Origin: Kiritimatiellia bacterium
GTDB taxonomy: Bacteria; Verrucomicrobiota; Kiritimatiellia; SLAD01
Reading direction: 5' to 3'
Assembly: GCA_007128275.1 (NCBI GenBank)
Contig: SKXR01000004.1
Coordinates: forward strand, 1-12,327
Length of the DNA: 12,327 nucleotides
Part shown: piece after piece, positions 1 to 5,310 of the stretch
How positions within the stretch are numbered: position 1 is the stretch's first letter
Layout: the number at the start of each line of letters is the position of its first letter
Translations under genes and position numbers: made by a program
The notes under the pieces: generated by a model
What the model was told of the DNA's origin: nothing
Seen by the model: only the letters and a program-made list of their open reading frames with translations
Databases searched by the model: none

Positions 1-80
1 CGGAAAAACCGCTCGGCGCGACGATGGTCTCGTCGGAAGGAGCCTGCGCGGCGTATTACCGCTACCGTACACAACCGTGA
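1..80 (+). CDS. hypD: HypD C-terminal fragment, [NiFe]-hydrogenase maturation (5' end off-window)
   Basis: Reading from base 3, the frame gives 25 residues and stops with TGA at 78-80. The peptide contains GATMVSSEGACAAYY, the conserved C-terminal signature of HypD, including its late cysteine. HypD is the iron-sulfur scaffold that, with HypC, assembles the Fe(CN)2CO group of [NiFe]-hydrogenases in the cytoplasm. Only the tail is visible, so the cluster-binding cysteines cannot be checked. The next gene downstream on the same strand is hypE, the usual neighbour, which supports the call. The 139-base gap to hypE is wider than usual in hyp operons and is mostly filled by a 7-base repeat array. 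Confidence 0.88.
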   Translation, partial: EKPLGATMVSSEGACAAYYRYRTQP

Positions 81-138
81 TCCGCGCGAGCGCAACGGTT
101 ATAGGTTGGACATCCATCTCGGGAACGACACACAATCG

Positions 139-215
139 AAAACCCAAAACCCAGAACCTAAAACCAAGAACCCAAAACCTAAAACCAAGAACCAATAACC
201 AAAAACCTACAACCT
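139..215 (+). repeat. Eleven-copy 7-base array (ARAACCN-like) directly before hypE
   Basis: Eleven consecutive 7-base units run without a gap from 139 to 215. Each has AACC at its positions 3-6, with variation confined to the first two bases and the last one (units such as AAAACCC, AGAACCT, AAAACCA, ATAACCA, ACAACCT). The array ends four bases before the hypE ATG. It is almost pure A and C, so its transcript would be nearly unstructured, and it leaves no Shine-Dalgarno sequence for hypE. The same period and core recur at 3019-3105. Function is unknown; it may be a spacer grown by replication slippage or a non-canonical leader for translation. Confidence 0.9.
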
Positions 216-219
216 CCAA

Positions 220-1257
220 ATGAGCACAACCTGTCCCATCCCGATATCCGATTATCCGACCGTAACGCTCGCGCACGGCGGCGGCGGGACGTTGACGCAT
301 CAGCTCATCGAGAAGATGTTTCGGACGTCCTTTTCCAATCCATTGCTGGATGCGGGGCACGACGGCGCGGTCTTTTCCGTGGACGGCGCCCGGCTGGCCT
401 TGACGACGGATTCCTACGTGGTACGGCCGTTGTTCTTTCCCGGCGGCGATATCGGGTCGCTGGCGGTGAACGGGACGGTCAACGATCTGGCCATGTGCGG
501 GGCGCGCCCCTTGTATCTGACGTTGGGTATGATTCTTGAAGAGGGATTGCCCATGGAAACCCTTTGGCGCGTGGTGCAATCGATCCAACACGCCGCCGCA
601 GCCGCCGGTGTGCTGATTGTGACGGGCGACACCAAAGTGGTGGATCGAGGAAAAGGCGACGGCATATACCTGAACACCGCCGGGGTGGGCGTGTTGGCGC
701 ATGACCGCGAGATTGGTCCTGCGCGCATTCAGCCCGGCGACGCGATACTGCTCAGCGGCGATATCGGGCGGCACGGCATGGCCATCATGGCGGTGCGCGA
801 AGGGTTGGAGTTTGAGAGCGAGATCCAAAGCGATTGCGCGCCGGTGGCCGAACCGGTGTTGGCGCTGATTGAAGCGGGTATTGAAATTCACAGTATACGC
901 GACCTGACGCGCGGCGGATTGGCGAGTGCTTTGGTAGAACATGCGCGGGCGGCCGCGATGACCCTGGAAGTGGAGGAAACGCTCATTCCGGTGCGTGAAG
1001 ACGTACAAGGCGCCTGCGAACTGCTTGGCTTGGATCCGATGTACGTGGCCAACGAAGGCCGGTTCATCGCTTTTGTTCCGGAAGCGGAAGCCGCGCGGGC
1101 GCTGGAAATCATGCGTGCGCATTCGGTGTCCGGCGAGTCGCTCCAGATCGGCGTCGTGAAAGGGCGCGAGCGGGCGGTGGTTCATCTGAAGAGCCGGATC
1201 GGTTCGTTGCGGATTGTGGATATGTTGAGCGGGGAACAACTGCCAAGGATTTGTTGA
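220..1257 (+). CDS. hypE: HypE, carbamoyl dehydratase for [NiFe]-hydrogenase cyanide ligands
   Basis: The 345-residue product matches HypE in length and landmarks. HypE takes a carbamoyl group from HypF onto its C-terminal cysteine and dehydrates it with ATP to a thiocyanate, which supplies the CN ligands of the hydrogenase iron. Visible features are LAHGGGGTLTHQLI (residues 17-30), DGAVF and the DS pair (48-65), AVNGTVNDLAMCGARP (82-97, PurM-like ATP-binding core), TGDTKVVDRGKGDG (135-148), RDLTRGGLA (227-235) and the essential terminus PRIC with Cys345 as last residue. The start at 220 leaves a normal N-terminus before the glycine-rich motif, but no Shine-Dalgarno precedes it, only the AACC array. 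With hypD just upstream, it implies a [NiFe] hydrogenase elsewhere in the genome. Confidence 0.96.
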   Translation: MSTTCPIPISDYPTVTLAHGGGGTLTHQLIEKMFRTSFSNPLLDAGHDGAVFSVDGARLALTTDSYVVRPLFFPGGDIGSLAVNGTVNDLAMCGARPLYLTLGMILEEGLPMETLWRVVQSIQHAAAAAGVLIVTGDTKVVDRGKGDGIYLNTAGVGVLAHDREIGPARIQPGDAILLSGDIGRHGMAIMAVREGLEFESEIQSDCAPVAEPVLALIEAGIEIHSIRDLTRGGLASALVEHARAAAMTLEVEETLIPVREDVQGACELLGLDPMYVANEGRFIAFVPEAEAARALEIMRAHSVSGESLQIGVVKGRERAVVHLKSRIGSLRIVDMLSGEQLPRIC

Positions 1258-1323
1258 CACCGTGTCCCGCCGGAAGCGCGTGATGATTTGGTGAACGTGG
1301 AAAACGTCGATCCGCAAGTGGAC

Positions 1324-1372
1324 GCCCTACAAAACGTTATTCTTCTACCGTGTAGGGCCGTCGCTTGCGACG
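1324..1372. repeat. Two adjacent palindromes between hypE and the membrane gene (REP-like)
   Basis: GCCCTACA at 1324-1331 is matched by its exact complement TGTAGGGC at 1351-1358 (8 bp stem, 19-base loop). Directly after it, CGTCGC TT GCGACG at 1359-1372 is a perfect 6 bp stem with a 2-base loop. No T-run follows on either side, so it is not a standard intrinsic terminator. The layout resembles a small REP or MITE-type palindromic unit, or an RNA stability structure at the 3' end of hypE. The rest of the 144-base gap 1258-1401 shows nothing recognisable apart from the ribosome binding site of the next gene. Confidence 0.5.
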
Positions 1373-1387
1373 TGCCGGGAGTTGCCC

Positions 1388-1393
1388 GGGAGG
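1388..1393 (+). promoter_or_regulatory. Shine-Dalgarno site for the 1402 gene
   Basis: GGGAGG lies eight bases before the ATG at 1402 and decides for that start over the ATG at 1420, which has no such site. CCGGG at 1375-1379 can pair with CCCGG at 1385-1389, which would partly cover this site. Confidence 0.55.
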
Positions 1394-1401
1394 CGTAGTG
1401 G

Positions 1402-2094
1402 ATGTATGGGATAGTCCTCATGAACGGTATCGGCATACTCGATGCGGTGGAGTATCTTCGGCTGTTTTGGCCGTACACGATCTTCATGATCGCGGCCCTG
1501 ATATTGCTCCAAGGCGCGCAGGCCGCGGATATCAGGAATTGCATTGTGTTGTTTACGGGCAGCGTGGTGCTCGGCGTGTACCTGAGCGCGAGCTGGCTCG
1601 CCTTAACCTTCCTGTCCGTACCCGCCGCATTGATGACGAAACCGCTCCTGCTTTGGTTGGCTCTTGTTACAGGTGCCTTGGCGGGCCATGCCTTGATTCA
1701 TATCGTATCCGGACTATGCGCCCTGCCGAAACACAGACGCAATACCATGGCTTCCTTGTTGATCGGGCTGTCTTTTGTGTTGGGCCTCGTAATGGGCATG
1801 AGTCATATACGGTATTGTCTGAGTCTGCACGATGATGCCGCGGCGATCGCCGCCCATGAGCGTGAACGGGACGCATATGAAGCGACCGATCGGATGACCG
1901 CGATGTGGGTGGAGGAGCATCCGGAAAGCTGGGAGTTCCTCCTGCTGCGCGCGAACACGCTATACGAACAGAACCGGATAGCAGAAGCGCGAACGCTCGA
2001 TCAACACATCCTCGCCATAATGCCTGACGACTTGCCGGATTCTTTGCACGCACGCATCGTGCACAGGCTGGGACTAGAGCCTGGCAGCCCCTGA
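1402..2094 (+). CDS. Unrecognised four-helix membrane protein with TPR-like C-terminal tail
   Basis: I do not recognise this 230-residue protein. Its first part holds about four hydrophobic segments (roughly residues 18-38, 46-72, 80-107 and 115-133), with a basic loop (LPKHRRN) before the last one, and no cleavable signal peptide is evident. The remaining 90 or so residues are soluble, charged and helical; the stretch from about 168 to 215 (HPESWEFLLLRANTLYEQNRIAEARTLDQ) has the spacing of a single TPR-like helix pair. A GGGAGG site eight bases upstream supports the start at 1402. It follows hypE on the same strand after 144 bases, but nothing in it points to hydrogenase work. It converges with the ferredoxin reductase gene, with 29 bases between the stops. 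Confidence 0.75.
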   Translation: MYGIVLMNGIGILDAVEYLRLFWPYTIFMIAALILLQGAQAADIRNCIVLFTGSVVLGVYLSASWLALTFLSVPAALMTKPLLLWLALVTGALAGHALIHIVSGLCALPKHRRNTMASLLIGLSFVLGLVMGMSHIRYCLSLHDDAAAIAAHERERDAYEATDRMTAMWVEEHPESWEFLLLRANTLYEQNRIAEARTLDQHILAIMPDDLPDSLHARIVHRLGLEPGSP

Positions 2095-2096
2095 GT

Positions 2097-2122
2097 CATG
2101 TCCGCTGTTCGCGACGGGCATG
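2097..2122. terminator. Candidate bidirectional terminator hairpin between convergent genes
   Basis: CATGTCCG (2097-2104) and CGGGCATG (2115-2122) form an 8-position stem with one T-G wobble on the plus-strand RNA and a 10-base loop. It fills almost the whole 29-base space between the convergent stop codons ending at 2094 and 2124. There is no T-tract, so termination efficiency is doubtful; location is the main support. Confidence 0.35.
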
Positions 2123-2123
2123 C

Positions 2124-2984
2124 TCAATCATAGAACAAGGTCGACCAACGCCGTTCGGCGATGAGTTTGTCTTTGAGCTTCTTCCATTCCTCTTCGGACC
2201 CGGCCAGCGCGATCATGAGCCGGTCGAGGGTTTTCTCGAGCGAGGACAGGCCCGACACGTAGATATACGTCTTGGGATCCTGCACGAGACTCCACACCTC
2301 GATGGCGTTATCCATCAGTTTCTTTTCCAGCTCGGGCGCTTCATCGAAGTGCGGCCGATCGCTGAGGGCCTCGAACGCCTGGAACGTCTCCTCGTCGTAG
2401 TATAGGCTGAGATCGTTCTTTTCGTCGTTCATGTAGAGCAGTTCCATGCCCGTGCGCGCGCCATAGAACAGCCGCACTTTGCCTTTCCATTCCTTGCGCT
2501 CTTCATAGATATGCTTCATGAACGCGCGGAAGGGGGCAATGCCCGTTCCGATACCGATCATCAACAGGTTGCAGGTATTGTCTTTGGGCGCTTGGAACTG
2601 TCGTCCGTACGGCCCGGCGATCTTGATCGTGTCGCCGGGTTGCAAGTCGCACAGATAATTTGACGCCACGCCGGGATAGCGTTCCCCGCTGACTTCATCG
2701 ACGTAGAAACAGCGTCGCACGCAGATCGCGATTTCGGACAAGTCGCCTTCCTCGCCCGTTCGCGAGTTGGCGATGGAGTAGAGGCGCAGATGATGCTCGT
2801 TTCCAAATTCGCCCGTGGGCGGGGCGAGCACGCCGATACTTTGGCCTTCGACGTAATTGAACGTGGCGTCCGGAATGCTCAAGACGAGATGCCGTACTTC
2901 GTCGGTGTTCGGCGGCGTAATACGCTCGTTGCTTTCCACCGTGGCTTCGTAGGGGTTGCTGATGTCGTATTCGGTCACTTTCAT
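2124..2984 (-). CDS. Plant-type ferredoxin-NADP+ reductase-like flavoprotein
   Basis: This 286-residue soluble protein has the two-domain layout of ferredoxin-NADP+ reductase. RLYSIANS (67-74) is the FAD-binding RxYS motif, GVASNYL (105-111) and GPYG (124-127) close the FAD domain, and GIGTGIAPFRAF (144-155) is the NADP-binding glycine loop. The end (ERRWSTLFYD) resembles plant-type FNR tails, where an aromatic residue stacks on the flavin. Two oddities stand out: the usual cysteine of the YxCGL motif is serine here (YVSGL, 242-246), and an Asp follows the terminal Tyr285. An AGGAGA site six bases upstream supports the start. It lies last in the co-directional block with the oxidoreductase and rnf genes, so moving electrons between ferredoxin and NADP(H) is likely. 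It has no 2Fe-2S domain, so it is not NqrF. Confidence 0.85.
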   Translation of the reverse strand: MKVTEYDISNPYEATVESNERITPPNTDEVRHLVLSIPDATFNYVEGQSIGVLAPPTGEFGNEHHLRLYSIANSRTGEEGDLSEIAICVRRCFYVDEVSGERYPGVASNYLCDLQPGDTIKIAGPYGRQFQAPKDNTCNLLMIGIGTGIAPFRAFMKHIYEERKEWKGKVRLFYGARTGMELLYMNDEKNDLSLYYDEETFQAFEALSDRPHFDEAPELEKKLMDNAIEVWSLVQDPKTYIYVSGLSSLEKTLDRLMIALAGSEEEWKKLKDKLIAERRWSTLFYD

Positions 2985-3018
2985 TTTCTTTCTCCTGTGC
3001 TCGGTCAGGTTCCAATTC

Positions 3019-3060
3019 TTAGGTTTTAGGTCTTAGGTTTTAGGTTTTAGGTGTTAGGTT
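3019..3060 (-). repeat. Six-copy 7-base array (TTAGGTN / NACCTAA) upstream of the reductase gene
   Basis: Six exact-period units occupy 3019-3060: TTAGGTT, TTAGGTC, TTAGGTT, TTAGGTT, TTAGGTG, TTAGGTT. In the direction of the reductase gene they read as AACC units, the same polarity as the array before hypE. They lie 35 bases before the reductase ATG. Unit sequence differs slightly from the hypE array but period and AACC core are the same. Confidence 0.92.
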
Positions 3061-3104
3061 CCGGGTTTCAGGAAACGTCAACCTGGAACCTAAAACCGAA
3101 AACC
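3043..3104 (-). repeat. Long imperfect hairpin formed by opposed 7-base arrays
   Basis: Four further units of opposite polarity (3078-3105, plus-strand core AACC) end flush against the stop codon of the small membrane-protein gene. They pair with the end of the six-copy array: 3043-3065 against 3082-3104 matches at 20 of 23 positions, with a 16-base loop. In the minus-strand transcript this stem would sit between the rnf-linked small gene and the reductase gene. It could attenuate or separate the two messages. There is no obvious U-tract, so I do not call it a terminator. Outside the repeats, the 121-base gap holds only the reductase ribosome binding site (2991-2996). Confidence 0.7.
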
Positions 3105-3105
3105 A

Positions 3106-3309
3106 CTACTTCTCATCTTGTTTATCTTGCCTATGCACAGGCTCGTTCGGCTGTTCTTCGCACGCGCAGCCCAAGCCGCATCCCATGCATTCGCGGGCCG
3201 GTCCATATTCCGGGTGGCGCGCGGCGAAACGCCGCGCAAACCGTTGCACGCTGATCCAGCCCGCCATGATGATCAGTATCAGTCCCATCGCTGTCAGGTA
3301 CGTGCTCAT
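3106..3309 (-). CDS. Small cysteine-rich single-span membrane protein at the end of rnf (NqrM-like layout)
   Basis: The 67-residue product has one N-terminal membrane helix (about residues 3-21), a basic stretch (QRFARRFAARH), then a compact cysteine cluster CMGCGLGCAC with Cys41, 44, 48 and 50, and a polar tail. Its ATG directly abuts the rnfA stop, and GGAGGA precedes it, so it is translated with rnfA. NqrM, a small protein with one membrane helix and four cysteines, is known to be needed for Na+-NQR assembly and is thought to help metallate the intramembrane iron site of NqrD/NqrE, the homologues of RnfE/RnfA. By layout and position this protein could do the same for Rnf. Sequence identity to NqrM is not evident by eye. 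FeoB-associated cysteine-rich proteins have a similar plan and remain an alternative. Confidence 0.72.
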   Translation of the reverse strand: MSTYLTAMGLILIIMAGWISVQRFARRFAARHPEYGPARECMGCGLGCACEEQPNEPVHRQDKQDEK

Positions 3310-3891
3310 TTATCCTCCCAATCCCGCAAATCCCATGAAGGCCAGTGAAAGCAGTCCGGCCAGCATCAGGGAAATCGCCGCGCTGGTGCACGGATCCGGC
3401 ACATCGGCCAATTCGAGTTTTTCGCGCAGGCCCGCCATGAGCACGAGCGCCAACATGAATCCGGCGCCGGCCCCGAGACTGTACGCGAGGCTCTGCACAA
3501 AGTTGTATTCGTTGAATGTTTGGAAAAGGGCCATGCCCAGAATGGCGCAATTCGTCGTGATCAGCGGGAGAAAAATTCCCAGCATCCGGAACAGCGTCGG
3601 GCTCAACTTCTTGATGGTCATCTCAACCAACTGCACGGCGGAAGCGATGACCGCAATATAGCAGATCAAACGCAGATATTCGATCTCGAAACGGACGAGC
3701 AGAATATTGATCCCGTACGCGCACAAGGAAGCCACGAGCATCACGAAAATGACGGCCAGGCCCATGGGCCATGCGGTTTTCAGTTTGGCCGATACGCCGA
3801 GAAACGGGCATAAGCCCAGGAACAGGGCCAACACAAAATTATTGATCAGAAACGCGTGCAGGAAAAGGAACGCGGCGGAATCAGGATGCAT
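3310..3891 (-). CDS. rnfA: RnfA, membrane subunit of the Rnf ferredoxin:NAD+ oxidoreductase
   Basis: RnfA is an integral membrane subunit that, with RnfE, binds a [2Fe-2S] cluster in the middle of the membrane between two half-channel-like repeats. The 193-residue product is the usual RnfA length. It shows FLINNFVLALFLGLCPFLGVS (N-terminal part, Cys28) and LPLITTNCAILG (Cys115), the two conserved cysteine loops, within six hydrophobic segments. I chose the ATG at 3891 because AAGGAGGT (3897-3904) stands five bases before it and the family's N-terminus starts there; the open frame continues upstream but unconserved. The gene begins inside the last 11 bases of rnfE. It could be confused with NqrE, but the accompanying RnfC settles it. 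Confidence 0.95.
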   Translation of the reverse strand: MHPDSAAFLFLHAFLINNFVLALFLGLCPFLGVSAKLKTAWPMGLAVIFVMLVASLCAYGINILLVRFEIEYLRLICYIAVIASAVQLVEMTIKKLSPTLFRMLGIFLPLITTNCAILGMALFQTFNEYNFVQSLAYSLGAGAGFMLALVLMAGLREKLELADVPDPCTSAAISLMLAGLLSLAFMGFAGLGG

Positions 3892-4528
3892 GACCCACCT
3901 CCTTCCGTTGATCGGCCCGGCGCCGTAGGGCGGCAAACAGAACCAGCCACAGGGAGAGGACAAAGAAGCCGCCCGGCGGCAGAATGAACACGGCCCAAGC
4001 CTGGAAATTCGATCCGAACAGGGGTATGCCGAAGAACGTGCCAAAACCAAGAATCTCGCGCACGGCCCCGATGGAAAACAGGGCGAGGGTGAACCCGGCG
4101 CCCATCCCGATGGAATTGACGAAGGTGGTAAGGATCCGGTTCTTGGAGGCGTACGCTTCGGCCCGTCCGAGGATCATGCAGTTGACCACGATCAACTGAA
4201 TGAACGCGCCGAGCGCATTATATAATTCGAGGCTCAGCGCGTGGATGGTGTAGTCCACGATAGTGACGAAGGTGGCGATGATGATGATGTAGGACGCGAT
4301 GCGCACCTGTTTGGGAATGAGATGACGCAACAGGGAAATGAGCGTGGTGGAGCCGAGCAGCACAAACGTGCTGGCCAAGCCCATGGCGAGCGCGTTCAGC
4401 GCCGTGTTGCTGACCGCGAGGGCGGGGCAAAGGCCCAGCAGCATGATGAAGACGGGATTCTCTTTCCAAACGCCTTCTTTCAGCGTGGCCATCGTGGGCG
4501 GAGAAAGCTGTTTTGGGTCGCGCGGCAT
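3881..4528 (-). CDS. rnfE: RnfE, membrane subunit of the Rnf complex
   Basis: RnfE is the partner of RnfA in the membrane core and shares its inverted fold and the central [2Fe-2S] site. The 215-residue product starts with the family's soluble lead (LKEGVWKENPVFIMLLGLCPALAVS, Cys34) and carries the second loop QLIVVNCMILGRAEA (Cys117), with FGIPLFG near 165-172 and about six hydrophobic segments. It ends in a charged tail. Its ATG shares one base with the rnfG stop (TAATG), and GGAGAA precedes it by six bases, so it is translationally coupled to rnfG. The homologue in Na+-NQR is NqrD; the rnfC-D-G-E-A order identifies it as RnfE. Confidence 0.95.
   Translation of the reverse strand: MPRDPKQLSPPTMATLKEGVWKENPVFIMLLGLCPALAVSNTALNALAMGLASTFVLLGSTTLISLLRHLIPKQVRIASYIIIIATFVTIVDYTIHALSLELYNALGAFIQLIVVNCMILGRAEAYASKNRILTTFVNSIGMGAGFTLALFSIGAVREILGFGTFFGIPLFGSNFQAWAVFILPPGGFFVLSLWLVLFAALRRRADQRKEVGHAS
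3897..3904 (-). promoter_or_regulatory. Strong Shine-Dalgarno site deciding the rnfA start
   Basis: AAGGAGGT on the minus strand lies inside the last codons of rnfE, five bases before the ATG at 3891. It is the strongest ribosome binding site seen in the rnf cluster. Confidence 0.85.
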
Positions 4529-5310
4529 TATGGATTCTCCGATCCGTGATTGATCCCATCAGTATCCGTTTCATCGTCACCCACCCCGTCCTTCGGGCAC
4601 CCCTCCTTGGGAGGGGTCCGCGAAGCGGGGGGTGGGGTGGTGAGCGAGCTTCGGTGCGCGGCCAACAGCGGCAGCATCTCGTTGGCGCTCTCGCGCAGCG
4701 CGCGCCCGACGGCCACGGCGCTCACGGTCGCTCCGGTAATGCCGTCGATCTGCCAGTCTTCCGTTTTCGTGCTCTGCTTGACGGTGACAATATCGTTCTC
4801 CAGCGCGGTGCCTTCCTCATTGAGTCGCGCTTGGAGATTCTCGAAATTGCGGAGGAACGCGGGGTCGGTTTCGATCTTGTCGCCCAGTCCGGGGGTTTCG
4901 GAACTCTGCAGGACGGTGAAGCCGACGATGGCTTCCCGGTCCGGAGCGTAGCCATAGAGGATGCGGATCACGTCCGCATAGCCGCGTGCTGATGCCTGGA
5001 GCGCCACACCGACAAGCGTACCGTCGTCATTGTATCCCGCGAAGACATTCGCGTCGCCGACCGCATCATCCGGGAGACGCTGCAAGCCGGCTTCCGACAG
5101 GGAGAAATTGACGCGCACGGTCGCGCCCGGCAACACGGTGAAGACCGCCCGTTCGAGATATTCGCGGTGATTCAGCGCAATGCGTTCAAGGGTGGCCTGA
5201 TAAACAAGCACCACAAAGAAACCGGAAAGCATGGCAATAACCGCCAAGGTGGCGATCAATCTACCGCTGGAAGGCATGTCCGGCATGACGGTTGTGGATT
5301 CGGTATTCAT
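4528..5310 (-). CDS. rnfG: RnfG, FMN-carrying subunit of the Rnf complex, with an atypical C-terminal tail
   Basis: RnfG is anchored by one helix and carries a covalently bound FMN on the outer face of the membrane. In this 260-residue product the helix is at about 17-38, the conserved core includes ETPGLGDKIE (138-147), and DGITGAT (189-195) is the ApbE-type flavinylation motif with Thr195 as the expected FMN site. The family normally ends soon after the helix that follows (to about residue 222). Here some 38 residues rich in Pro, Gly, Asp and Glu continue; residues 223-245 are encoded by a GC-rich palindrome (about 4577-4643). The ATG overlaps the rnfD stop as ATGA and the stop overlaps the rnfE start. 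Confidence 0.94.
   Translation of the reverse strand: MNTESTTVMPDMPSSGRLIATLAVIAMLSGFFVVLVYQATLERIALNHREYLERAVFTVLPGATVRVNFSLSEAGLQRLPDDAVGDANVFAGYNDDGTLVGVALQASARGYADVIRILYGYAPDREAIVGFTVLQSSETPGLGDKIETDPAFLRNFENLQARLNEEGTALENDIVTVKQSTKTEDWQIDGITGATVSAVAVGRALRESANEMLPLLAAHRSSLTTPPPASRTPPKEGCPKDGVGDDETDTDGINHGSENP
4577..4643. repeat. REP-like GC-rich palindrome inside the 3' end of rnfG
   Basis: The centre is a perfect stem ACCCCTCC TTG GGAGGGGT (4599-4617). It is flanked by imperfect outer arms of C-rich (4577-4598) and G-rich (4618-4643) sequence that also pair in part. The whole unit has the look of a dispersed palindromic repeat rather than coding sequence. It stays in frame within rnfG and supplies the non-conserved part of its C-terminus. 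Confidence 0.7.

Noticed and set aside
139..215. CRISPR array or telomere-type repeat
   Set aside because: The units are seven bases with no spacers, too short for CRISPR. The telomere resemblance is only in base composition: these arrays lie between genes inside transcription units.
1365..1835. A 156-codon plus-strand frame
   Set aside because: It overlaps the 1402 gene in another frame. The 1402 frame has the ribosome binding site and coherent membrane segments; this one is a shadow.
3892..4050. Longer RnfA starting at 4050
   Set aside because: The extension is encoded inside rnfE in another frame. A strong Shine-Dalgarno site precedes the ATG at 3891, which gives the usual 193 residues.
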